Below, piece by piece: positions 1 to 9,934 of a stretch of 64,000 nt of DNA. Made by a program: the position numbers and the translations under genes. Source of the stretch: Dimorphilus gyrociliatus (taxonomy: Eukaryota; Annelida; Polychaeta; Dinophilidae); contig CAJFCJ010000006.1 in NCBI GenBank assembly GCA_904063045.1, positions 1 through 64,000 on the forward strand, read 5' to 3'. How positions within the stretch are numbered: position 1 is the stretch's first letter; every line of letters starts with the position of its first letter. Below the pieces are notes generated by a model. That model was not told the origin of the DNA, ran no database searches, and worked only from the letters and a program-made list of their open reading frames with translations.

Positions 1-1920
1 CCGGACGATGGTATTTAAGACCGGTGCCATCCAAATAATTCGGAAAGGGACACCCTGCTGATTTTCGAGGGTTCGCCATCCTGCTGTTTTGTTTTAATGA
101 TCGGTTTACGACGGGCGTTCAAAATCGGCCACCCCACCTGCGCTCCTCTCTGCAAGGGTTGAGGGTTTTTCGCGAACGTAATCGATTATCGGAAGTACGC
201 ATCTTTTCCGCGTTTAATTCTCGTTAAATACGAAAGTACGTTGCCGGATTAGAAGATAACGTCTAAGATAAGGGCGTTCCGCGTCACGTGATGAGCAACC
301 AAAGTGAGAGGCAAAGATTAATAGGCCTATTTAGGATTAGAAAATTATAAGAAAAATCTCTACACCTGTTCAAGCGTTTCCTTAGCCTAAGAATAACAAT
401 ATAACCATAAAGAAAACAGTTTGATTCCTTTGATATAGAATCATTATGACGACAGTGTGACGTCATTAAAGCGACGCCGCACCCTTCAGCCCTGCCCCTC
501 TAACTTGTTTAGCCTGCAATTTCGGTTCGAATAACATGCAAATTTTTTCTTTATTCTTTTTAGTTTAGGGAAAGGAATAACCGCAGAGTTTAGCGTGTTG
601 TGGCGAAAGAGAACATATCGGGTATCAGAGGGAAGATCCGCCGAAAAATGAGTTTAGGACATATCGATTTATCTATGCAATATGTTCTTCCCCAATTTCG
701 ACCCTTTGAACAGCCGCCCAAGTTGTGAAAAGAATTTAACAGTTTGCCACACTCGATCATTCTTATTGCCGCAATAAGATTGGCGGAAGGGGCGTTTTAT
801 GACTTTGATCGGAAGTCTTTTCCTCTGAGAAAAAAGAGCTGTATAATTAACGATTCTTATCAGGCGGTTCCTATTGTTTCTGAAGAACATCCGGGACTGG
901 GGCGTCTACCGTCGCTCACCTTTTCCCTTTTCTCTCTCTCCCCACCTTTCTTTCTCTTTAAAGAAAAACTTTCGCTCGCTTTCGAAAGTTCGCTTATATA
1001 ATTGAAACATTTTTACGTGATAATGTATTCAAGTGCGTTCTTACGTGCCTCCTTCTCGTTCCTTTGAACTGACACTGCTCTCCTGCACATGTTCTCCTCT
1101 CAGATCATGCTCTCCTCCGTCAGGTGTTCTTCCGCCTCGTTGACCGCCTACCCTTTCTCCACGTCTAATAGAGCGTTGCCGACTGGACGATCTGGGAACG
1201 CAATTTTAAATCGTAGGCGCGAACAATTCTCTTATTCATTACCCGATCGAGCGTTAATTAATTTCTAAACTTGTAGTTTTATATACTATTACAGAATAGT
1301 GGGAGCGTCACCGTGATTTCCTTAACGCTGTAATTGTTGCTTTGTTACGACAAATTACGTAAAAATGGTGTTAGGGCCTATTTAGAGTTTAAATTTTCGC
1401 CGTATATATTATTTTCGTCTGTATCTACGTCTCATCTTTTCTATATCGTCTTACGCACATTACTTTCAGTTTAAGGAGTACTTAACGCCTAAAGCGCGCT
1501 TCTAGAGCGCCCTCTGAAGAGCGCAAAAAGAAACCTTTGCGTTGCCAACATGAAAGACGGTGTTTCGCCGATCTTTTGATCGTCAACACGTATAATTTGA
1601 TTTATTTCGTCCAATACAAATGTTTTCTAAACAGGTTAAATCACTATTTGTACTCATTCATACCGTAAGTGATACACACGAGAGTTACGAGACCAGTTAA
1701 TATATATGGATAATATAGTTATAAATATATATATATATAGATATATATATATAAATGTATACATATATGCTGTATATTCAAATATTTGATATATAAACGG
1801 CCAAGGTACCACCCGCAAGTCTTTATTCTATTTTCTTAATGCAAATATAATCTTCAAAACATCAAAATAGTTAAAGGGACAGAAATTTAATATCCACAAA
1901 CGAAATATCTTGAAATACTT
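1..1920. other. left-edge stretch, no gene recognised
   Basis: Open frames here are short and none shows a recognisable motif, a good splice context or a frame that carries on into a neighbouring exon. The stretch is moderately CpG-rich up to about 1600. It then becomes AT-rich, with a TA microsatellite near 1724-1753. It could be the upstream or 5' untranslated region of a gene off the left edge. Two copies of an 8-bp word, ggcctatt, start near 324 and 1375. Confidence 0.4.
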
Positions 1921-4488
1921 TTACTTGAATTCGGGTCGTCTAACAACAATTACGGGAACTTCGGCATTTTTCACAACGAAATCAGAAACACTACCCAGAA
2001 GGGCTTTTTGTAGTTTATTTCTTCCTCTGGTACCCATTACTATAGCAAAGGCAGCCTCTTCTTTAGCAACCTCTATTATTGTTTTCCCAGCGCTCTTACT
2101 CGGTACGCTTATCACTCGGCCTTTTAACTAGATAATATACAAACAAGTCTAACAGTATTTCAAAATAGAGCATATTTATAAATATATATGAAAATATCTT
2201 AATATTTTTTGATATACTTACCCCACCTGTATGAAGTTTATGGTTATATCTTTCTTCCAATTCGGTTATTTTCGAATAAGTCTTTTCCATAGACTCCTTC
2301 ATTTGTCCACTCTTTGCAAGATCTTTTTCTTGAAATGAAATAGGAATTATTTTAATAGTCATTAATGATTAATTGTGAAAATTACTAATGATTTTCAATA
2401 GATGAATGCTATTCATTGTGAACATGATATTTTTGACAAGTATAGATATGTATAAATATATATATTATAATTACATACGGGCTTTGTCCAAGTCAAATCC
2501 CTCGGGAACGTGAAGGACAACGATCTCGTTGCTTGGATGGTGCAAATATTTTGTATACCCTGAAATAGTAGCGACATCTACCGTTTATTAAGGCTTAATT
2601 TATCTTATCTCATTGAAAGAACTAATTAAAAGTAAATAGAGAAATGCTCAAGTGGGAGATGAGAAAGAAAGAAAAGGTGGTTAGCTGTAAGGGGTAGGGG
2701 GTCGGGGTTGTGTACCTCCCTTAACCTTCTGGTTTTTTTTTGAGATAGGAGAACCTGTTACTTTTTACATCACGCACTTAATTGTAATAGACTACTGCGA
2801 AAATTTGTTCTCTTTACTATCCTACTTAACGCAGACGTATCAAAATGGGCTGATACGAAGATTCTATAAGATTTCTGTGTAACCTCCTAAGAGTATTATA
2901 AAACCCTTAACATTCCATTTCAAATAGAAATCCCAGTGTTTCAGAGAGAGAATTTTGCAGATATTATTAAATGAAAGATAATATGTCCTCTTTCAAGGTC
3001 AATGCGTAGAAACAGAAATACATGTTAGTCATTCTAAAATAGAACTTACAATCGAAAGAATTTTCCGCATCTTCATATGGATCAACAGATATGAGAATTT
3101 TTCCGTTTTGAAAAGCCATGTTTTATCTACTTTTCTTGTTTTTTGAATAAATTTTGAAAGCAAAAAAAAATTGCGCACTATAAATCGCCGTAGCGTAAGG
3201 CCGCCAGACGCTTACCAACTGCAAAAATTTTGCTGTAGGAAGTTGCTTAATTCTAAGAGGCTAACAGTTTTTCTGCTCTTACTTTTTTCCGCGGGAGATT
3301 TTTCAAGCAGTTGGCACAAATTTCTTTTTATCTTGCTAAAAAGTTAGTAAATTTGTAGGAAAATGCTTTCAATCTTGTTTTTTACAAAAGTATGTTATAA
3401 ATTCTAATATATCAATCCAAAAAGAAGTAAATACAACTTATAGCCTGGTTATAGGATTATCTAAATCTATATAACATAGGAAGTATAATATTTATTTACT
3501 TTTTTGACTCCTTATAATATTTTTTTAATACTTTTATTACTAAATAACCTTTTTATTTGATTAATTATACTGCAAAAATAACTTAAAAAATGGGAAAAAA
3601 ATTAGATTTTGCTGTAGATAAATTAAAGCTGTAATAAATTATAAAAAGCTGGAAAATACTGCAAATAAGAAAAAGTTGAAAAAAGAAACTACTTACAATC
3701 AAAAGCATATTCGGAATAATCAAGAGGATCTACTGGAATAATAACTTTTCTTCTCTCTGAGTCCATATTGTTTGTTTCGGAGGATTTTTTTTGTTTTTAA
3801 GTTTTATGAGACGAGATAGTTGAAATAAAAAAAGTTTTAAAGAAGTAAATATCGAAAAGAGGAAAGGAAAAGGAGGAAGACGATGATAAAGTTCTTTCTT
3901 TATTTATTAACAAAAAATAGTTTTAGCTAAAGAAGAATAGTCTGTTTTAGAGAGAAAAGTTGAATAGAACGCGAATGGTAAATCTTGCTTCGTTGTAATA
4001 AAAAACGCTGATAAAAGTTGATAAACAAAGTTAAAATCCTCTTTCCTCTTTGGTAAACTCGACTTATTTAAAGAAATAACAAAATATTGGCTTGTCAAGA
4101 TGATTATCCCGCTGCTCCGACACTTATTCAATTATTCGAGTTCACTAGGTGGCAGCAGATATATTTTTTTTTTTATAAAAAAGTTTTAGTTATTTAAATA
4201 ATGTTTGTAATTCATCTTTGTCTGCGCTATATCTTTTATCTATCCTTCCTACCATCTCTAAAACTCTTTTTAGTCCTACCTTTTCTTTCTCTCGATCATT
4301 CTCCCCACTTTTATTTAAACAAAATCATTAGAGAGATAAACATTTGCGTTTTTCTAGAAGGCTTACAGAGCTGAAAAATTCATAGGAAAATGATAAAAAG
4401 AAAGCTATATCTTACAGTCGAACGCATATTCTGACCAATTGTTAAAATCCGTAGCTAAAACCACAGTACGCTTCTCTGTTACATTCAT
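1921..4488 (-). CDS. universal stress protein (UspA family), alternative first exons
   Basis: Small cytosolic UspA-fold protein; many members bind ATP and are linked to stress tolerance. Three first exons (4488-4416, 3766-3697, 3119-3050) each carry an ATG and end in phase 1. Any of them joins shared exons 2559-2479, 2328-2222 and 2127-1921. The joined protein is 154 residues (155 with the farthest first exon), the usual length of a single USP domain. Visible features are the first strand with its Asp (VDP or ATD), a D-W-Y start to helix 1 created at the splice, an HVPE segment, and the nucleotide-loop pattern MGTRGRNKLQKALLGSVSDF near the C-terminus followed by the last strand VPVIVV. The family call is firm. 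Use of all three starts is inferred from sequence only. Confidence 0.9.
3050..3119 (-). other. USP alternative first exon 1 (nearest)
   Basis: Coding part is 70 nt: 23 codons plus one base, ATG at 3119, donor GTAAGT just after 3050. It encodes a first strand ILISVDP and ends in S-F-D before the splice that completes Trp. It is less like the family consensus at its end (ENSFD) than the other two exons (SEYAFD). Confidence 0.75.
3697..3766 (-). other. USP alternative first exon 2 (middle)
   Basis: Coding part is 70 nt, ATG at 3766, donor GTAAGT after 3697, phase 1. It encodes VIIPVDP and ends SEYAFD, matching the usual USP start (a strand ending in Asp, then S-x-x-A-F-D-W). It has the same length and phase as the exon at 3050-3119, so the two are exchangeable. 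Confidence 0.75.
4416..4488 (-). other. USP alternative first exon 3 (farthest)
   Basis: Coding part is 73 nt: 24 codons plus one base, ATG at 4488, donor GTAAGA after 4416, phase 1. It encodes VVLATDF and ends WSEYAFD. It is one codon longer than the other two, so it would give a 155-residue protein. It is the most upstream start and lies 624 nt from the divergent phospholipase gene. Confidence 0.75.
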
Positions 4489-5112
4489 AATTATTCAGCT
4501 GGTAAGTTAATAAGGGTATCGACCTTTTCGACAAAGCCAAACCCAAACGCAGGCTTTCACCGTGTAGTGAGAAATAATCTGTTCTAGAAAACTTATTGCA
4601 GATTTTTTTAAAAATATACGCCTTTTTATTTTCGGCCTATTGAAATCTTTACCATATTCCATAGGTTTTTATCATAGTAAAACAGGATGGAAAGTCTTAG
4701 TTTTTAAATGATGAATTAGGAAAAAGTGAATGATTGGTTGATAAAATTTTCAACTTCTGGACGATAAAGTTTTTTTTATTGGTGAAACCTTGGTCAAATA
4801 GATTTAGAGTGGTACCTGCTTACAAAGTGATGTACACACAGTCGAATATTTTCCTACAGATGGCGTTTTTGACACACTTACAGAAATCTCCATTTCTTAA
4901 ATATCAAGCCATATTTATGAGGCAATCCTACCAATTGCGACAATGATAGAGTCTGACGATTTATGATAACAATAGACATAATATCATTCAACAATGTTAA
5001 GATACGGTTGAAATATAAGATGATCTTATCTTATCTTATGTTTTTGAGTTATTTATCTTAAGATTTCTTTATAAATCAGGCCATTAACAATAAAAAACCG
5101 CTGCGCGACAGG
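4489..5112. promoter_or_regulatory. intergenic region between divergent USP and phospholipase genes
   Basis: 624 nt separate the farthest USP start from the phospholipase ATG. It should hold both upstream regions. I see no coding exon and no clear named element, only AT-rich sequence and a repeated tatcttatctta-like stretch near 5021-5040. Confidence 0.4.
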
Positions 5113-7249
5113 ATGAAAAACTTTATATTTTTTCTTTTATTAACTATAATAGCATCTGTTCTTACCTATAAAAGAAACCCATATCTAGGTAAATAATATT
5201 GCGCGAAAATCAACGTCTCCCTCCTAATTTAAAACAAATGATGATACAAAATATGATATTGCCTACCTCCCGGCCTAATTATAAACAATTTACAAAATTT
5301 CATTATGAATATTGTTTGCAGAGGATAAATGGAAAAGATACACAGCTGCACTGGAAGAGATAAATAGAAGAGCACAAACAGATGAGGAATTTAGAGAAGA
5401 GTTGGACAAACATATGGCTGAATATGATCATGATCCTTTAGACGTTGGCACATATCAAATAAAATTTAACTGTACACAACAAGCAACTGTTCAACCAATT
5501 AGTAGTGGTAAGTAGGGAGATGTTCAACTTTTTAAATACAGTATAAACTATAACTTTTATTATAGTTAATAGAATTAAATTCGCTGATATAAGGGCTATT
5601 GGAGCTGTTGGAGATTCTATTGTTGTAAGTGTAAACATGCAAACGGTAGTGCTATTATCTTAAACTAATCTAAAAAAAACAATTTCATTAGTGCGGAAAC
5701 GGTATTGATAAAAGTAGCATTTTTCGGGTAAGAGATGCTATTAGAGGCGAAGCTTATAGCAATGGAGGTTCTCAAGATTTAGAAAGAGATGTTATGACAA
5801 TGCCAAGTAAAAATTTCTTAAAGAAATATTTTTTTGCGACTAACTCTTCTTTCTTGCAGATGCTCTGAAGAAACTTGCAAAAATTTTAGATGGTTATGCT
5901 ATATCTAGAGGCCACTCTGATGCCGGAGACGTTGAAGCAGGCTTCAACTATGCTGAATGGGGTGCCGAAACGCGTCATACAAAGGAGCAAGCCGAATATT
6001 TAGTGGAAAAACTTGAAGAAAAAAATTTAGAAGATAGTCCAAAATTAATTACCTTGCTGGTTGGCGCTAATGACCTTTGTCAAGCCTGTGATTATCCACA
6101 AGATTACAATGAAGATGTATACGTTGAACGTTTAAAGGATACTATAGATTACATCAAAGACCATACTACATACACTATACTTTCCATTGACACAATGTTC
6201 GATGTAACACCTCTTCCTTTATTTAGTTCTGGTATTGTCTGTGACGTTATTGGAAGTAGCGTTTGTAATTGCGCCACTTCCGAAGGTAATAAACCTTTTA
6301 CTAGAGACATGCAGAAGAAGTTTCATAACAAGTTAATGGAACTGATCGCATCCGGTAGATATGATCAAAATGAAGAGTTTACTGTTGTTGTTCAAACGCA
6401 CTTTCAAAATGCTACACCTCCAATGAAAGATGGACAAGTTGATAAGTCTTATTGGTCTATTGATTGCTTTCACCCAGCTAGAAAGGCGCAATACGCTTTT
6501 GGAAAGTCTCTTTGGCATAATTTGGTATGATCAATTTATTCTCTAAACAACCTTATTACTATTAATGTTTAATTGAACGCTTCATAAAAATTTTTGCAAC
6601 AGATGGAACCTGTTGGGAAAAAACGAGGGGATTTGGATTGGACCTTTAAAGGCGTTTTAAATTGCCCTACAAGAGTAATATTTATTTAAAAATCTAAATA
6701 AGTTGCTATACTTATATGATTCTTTTGTATTCTAATCAGGAAAATCCTTTCATCTACACAAATAAAAATAGTCGTCAGTTTAAGGCAACTGGTTCCCAAT
6801 TGGATTATAAAGTGGTACAGAACCCAAAAAGAGTACAATTAGAAGGCTACTTGCGTTTAAAATTAGACAGCCTAAAGGAAAAAATGAATGAAAATATGTT
6901 TGGAGAATTTATATGGCATTTGACAAGTCGTGTTTTAAGACTTCAAAGACTTGGTAGACCTATTACTGTACCTTTGAATATTGTCCAAAAGTATGGTTTG
7001 GGTGCTGATGAAGCGAATTTTGTTAAAAATGAAATTGATACATTTGCTTCATTGAGTAAACCAAACACGACAAAAGGAACCATTAGTCCTTTAGCTATAG
7101 GATTGATTGCCGGTTTTTCAGCCTTTGGTATAATTGCTCTATTGAGTTTGTTTGTAACGGCCAAGTGGAGAAGAGAAAAGAATGATTCCGCAAAGCAAAC
7201 TGATTATATTGATAATCCAGCATTTGCTGAAAAAGCTTGTGATATGTAA
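5113..7249 (+). CDS. phospholipase B-like GDSL hydrolase, membrane anchored
   Basis: Seven exons: 5113-5188, 5322-5507, 5566-5624, 5692-5806, 5860-6524, 6603-6674, 6740-7249; 560 residues. Family members (PLB1) hydrolyse fatty acyl chains of phospholipids, usually at an outer membrane face. The ATG opens a hydrophobic signal peptide. The catalytic set is visible: block I GDS with Ser near 105, block III G-A-N-D with Asn near 216, and S-I-D-C-F-H-P with Asp near 347 and His near 350. After the catalytic domain comes a spacer, then one hydrophobic helix (starting about SPLAIGLIAGFSAFG) and a charged cytosolic tail of about 30 residues, so a type I membrane enzyme with an extracellular catalytic domain is expected. 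Vertebrate PLB1 has several tandem repeats; this has one. AATAAA lies at 7310-7315. Confidence 0.9.
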
Positions 7250-7422
7250 TTGATATTCAGCTTTTTTTGCTAATTTAAGAGATATTTTGATAATGAACAA
7301 AGGATTATTAATAAACTCATTTTAATGATTGATATAATATAATGAAAAAAAATATATTGCAAAAATCAGTGAATGAACTTTATACTGTACTTAGTACTCT
7401 GTCCTCATTTCGCGTTAGTAGC

Positions 7423-8443
7423 ATGAACGACTACATAGCAGGAGCTATAGCAGGTTGAGAAATATTTATAATTATAAAGCAATGAATATAAATGTAAAAT
7501 GAATTTTATCAAAGGATCTGCTGGTATTGTTGTCGGTCATCCGCTCGATACGACGAAAGTCCTACTACAAACCCAACAGATAGCTCAGAAAGGTCGTAAA
7601 AGCTATTATGATATTTTAAAGGTCATCGCTAATGATGGATTGGTTAGTTGTTTTACTTCATCAATAGTAACATATTCATGATATCATCTGTACATTATTA
7701 AAATACTTAGAAGAATGGTTCATTCAGAGGACTATCCTATCCACTAGTATCAGTTGGAGTAATTAATTCAATCTATTTCGGTGTACAATCATATTCGTTA
7801 ACAGCATTGGAGAATAAGATAAATAATAATTATTTAAGATTATTTATAAGTGGTTGTATGGGAGGAACAGTTCAAATTACTATCTCATGTCCAATTGAGG
7901 TTATTAAAATAGTCTTACAGTCACAAAGTAAATCTATGGAAAGTACGCTCTTTAACTCTTTTATGACGAATCTTTCTTACTCTATGCCTTCATGTTTCAG
8001 ATGTTATAGGAGGTAAATACCTGAGAGGACCAAATGAAGCATTTAGGCATCTTGTCAAAACTGAAGGAATATGGCGTTTATATAAAGGACTAGATATTAT
8101 GATTATGAGAGATATTCCTAGCTATGGAATCTATATTCTATCTTATGAATCTTCAAAAGAAATGTTTTTGAAATGGAACTGCAGCCCCGTAATTTCCACT
8201 CTTATAGCTGGCAGTATTGGCGGTGTGATATCATGGGGTTCTGTTATTCCATTCGATGTTATAAAATCAATTATGCAATCAAACAGAGGAAATATAGGAA
8301 TAATACAAACTGCCCTGATGGTTTACAATAAACAAGGTATAAGGGGCTTCTTCTCCGGTATAGGTATTGCATGTTTAAGAGCAATACCTGTCAATGCTGT
8401 AACCTTTTTAGTTTATGAAGAACTTTTAGCCCTACTTAAATAA
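7423..8443 (+). CDS. mitochondrial carrier (SLC25 family)
   Basis: Four exons: 7423-7453, 7515-7642, 7711-7927, 8001-8443; 272 residues. This is an inner-membrane solute transporter of the three-repeat type. All three repeat signatures P-x-[DE]-x-x-[KR] are present: HPLDTTK, CPIEVIK and IPFDVIK. Each is followed by the second helix of its repeat, and Gly-rich starts of odd helices (AGAIAGG, SGCMGG, AGSIGG) are also seen. The general look and short length suggest the SLC25A45/47/48 group, whose substrates differ among members, so the substrate is not assigned. The third-exon acceptor could be after 7710 or three bases later; both keep the frame. It starts 173 nt after the phospholipase stop on the same strand. 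Confidence 0.88.
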
Positions 8444-9139
8444 CACAATTTTTTGCTATGTAGAATGAAAATCATATAACTCAATTTCATTTTCAATTGT
8501 TTCTTCAACGAAAAATATTGTTCATTATTTGTCTTCTTTAGTCAACAAATAGAAATTAACAGTTAAAAACAATGTTGTTGATATTATTTCATGTGTTTCC
8601 TTTATCGCAGTATAGTGAACATAGATCACATCAAACAATGACTTTTTATATACATATATAAATATAAATGAATAAATAAAAAGGAATAAAATTAAGGTTG
8701 AAGGGAGTGTGAAAAATGATTGATAGAGGTATGGTGTGTTAAAGTAGATTATATTGAATAATATGTTTCAAATAAACATACATTTACCTCTTTTATTATT
8801 TATATAAAAACCAAATTTGTAAACTGTTAATTTATGTTATTATTTAACTTAAAGTAGATGCTTCATAATGAGATTGAACTTTTCAAGTTTTAACAAATAT
8901 TTGCTAATAAGCCTTTTTAATAAAACGAATATTCCATTATTTTGTAGTTTGTTTCTTTTGTAAAGAATTTGTAAGCCTCCTTTTTTTAGCCAAATGTAAC
9001 TATTTCTTGTCGATATTGCTTCAAGTCAACCTCATTAGTTTGCTTCTTACTTCCGGTATTCGATCTTCAAATTCTTTCTTTATATCTTGATAATCCCTAT
9101 GCTATATCGGTAGAGGAAAATTGTGTTTATAACTGTCTG
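8444..9139. other. convergent 3' region
   Basis: 696 nt between the stops of the carrier (+) and survivin (-). It is AT-rich, with overlapping AATAAA signals at 8671-8680 that fit the carrier's poly(A) site. No coding exon is seen. Confidence 0.5.
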
Positions 9140-9678
9140 TTATTTACTTTGCTTATCGCTTTTACTTACAAGTAGAAATTTTCCTCGTTCTAATTCTAAT
9201 TTGATTCTCTGTTCAACTGTTAAATTGTTTACATCGATTCCTTTATCTCTTAGTTTAGATAGGGGGCACGTTGGCATATGAGATTTGTGTTCAGTCCACG
9301 GATCGTCTTGCTCTTCCCAACCCTCTAGTGGTTTTAGGCAAATATAACATTCTGCAAGGTCTGGCCGTTTTCTAGGGTAAGGTCTGAAAAAACCAGCTTC
9401 GGCCAACTGAAACAAAACAACACAATAACTTGATTGATTCAATTAATATACAGAAAAGCAAAAATTCCTTAAGTTTAATGCTTCAGTTTATTTAAGTTGA
9501 GTGCTTTTTTTTGAGCAGTACTTTGTCTACGTTACATTATAACGATAAAATTGTTTACCTTTACTGATGTACATATAGAATCCTCTATGTCATCAAATGC
9601 CCAGTTTTTAAAAGATGCTAATCGGGCTTGGTAATCGTGAAATTTAAATGCCTTTGAGGCTGCTTTTTCGTTAGACAT
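9140..9678 (-). CDS. BIRC5: survivin, single-BIR chromosomal passenger protein
   Basis: Two exons, 9678-9559 and 9406-9140, joined in phase 0; 128 residues. Survivin is a chromosomal passenger subunit (with Aurora B, INCENP and borealin) at centromeres and the midbody. One BIR domain fills residues 12 to about 90. Zinc ligands are C60, C63, H80 and C87, spaced C-x2-C-x16-H-x6-C as in vertebrate survivin and offset by only three. Other matches are a W-A-F-D-D segment, LEGWE after the second Cys, and L-T-V-E at the start of the C-terminal helix. There is no RING or CARD, which separates it from the larger IAPs. The helix is shorter than in human survivin (142 residues). It sits head to head with POC1. 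Confidence 0.93.
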
Positions 9679-9934
9679 TTTAAATCGCGGTTAGCCGACT
9701 AAAATTTGTTTTTTGAATACCTATTGGGTTACTACAACCAATGAGAAACGGTTTTGTAAATATTGTTAGCATGGTTGGTATTCCATTCAAAATTTTCGAT
9801 ATGAGGTATGTAAACAGCCTAATATCCAGGCTGTGCGAAGAACTTGTTTGAACAAGAAAGTATAACTTGTTTGTCTTAAATTTGACAAAGTATTAGTAAA
9901 TCTGTTTCGGTCAAGACCTTATAGAATAAACATC
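9679..9934. promoter_or_regulatory. bidirectional promoter region, survivin/POC1
   Basis: Only 256 nt lie between the two start codons, so both promoters and 5' untranslated regions must be inside. It holds a direct repeat of the word acttgttt (near 9841 and 9867). No classical TATA box is placed convincingly. Confidence 0.55.
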
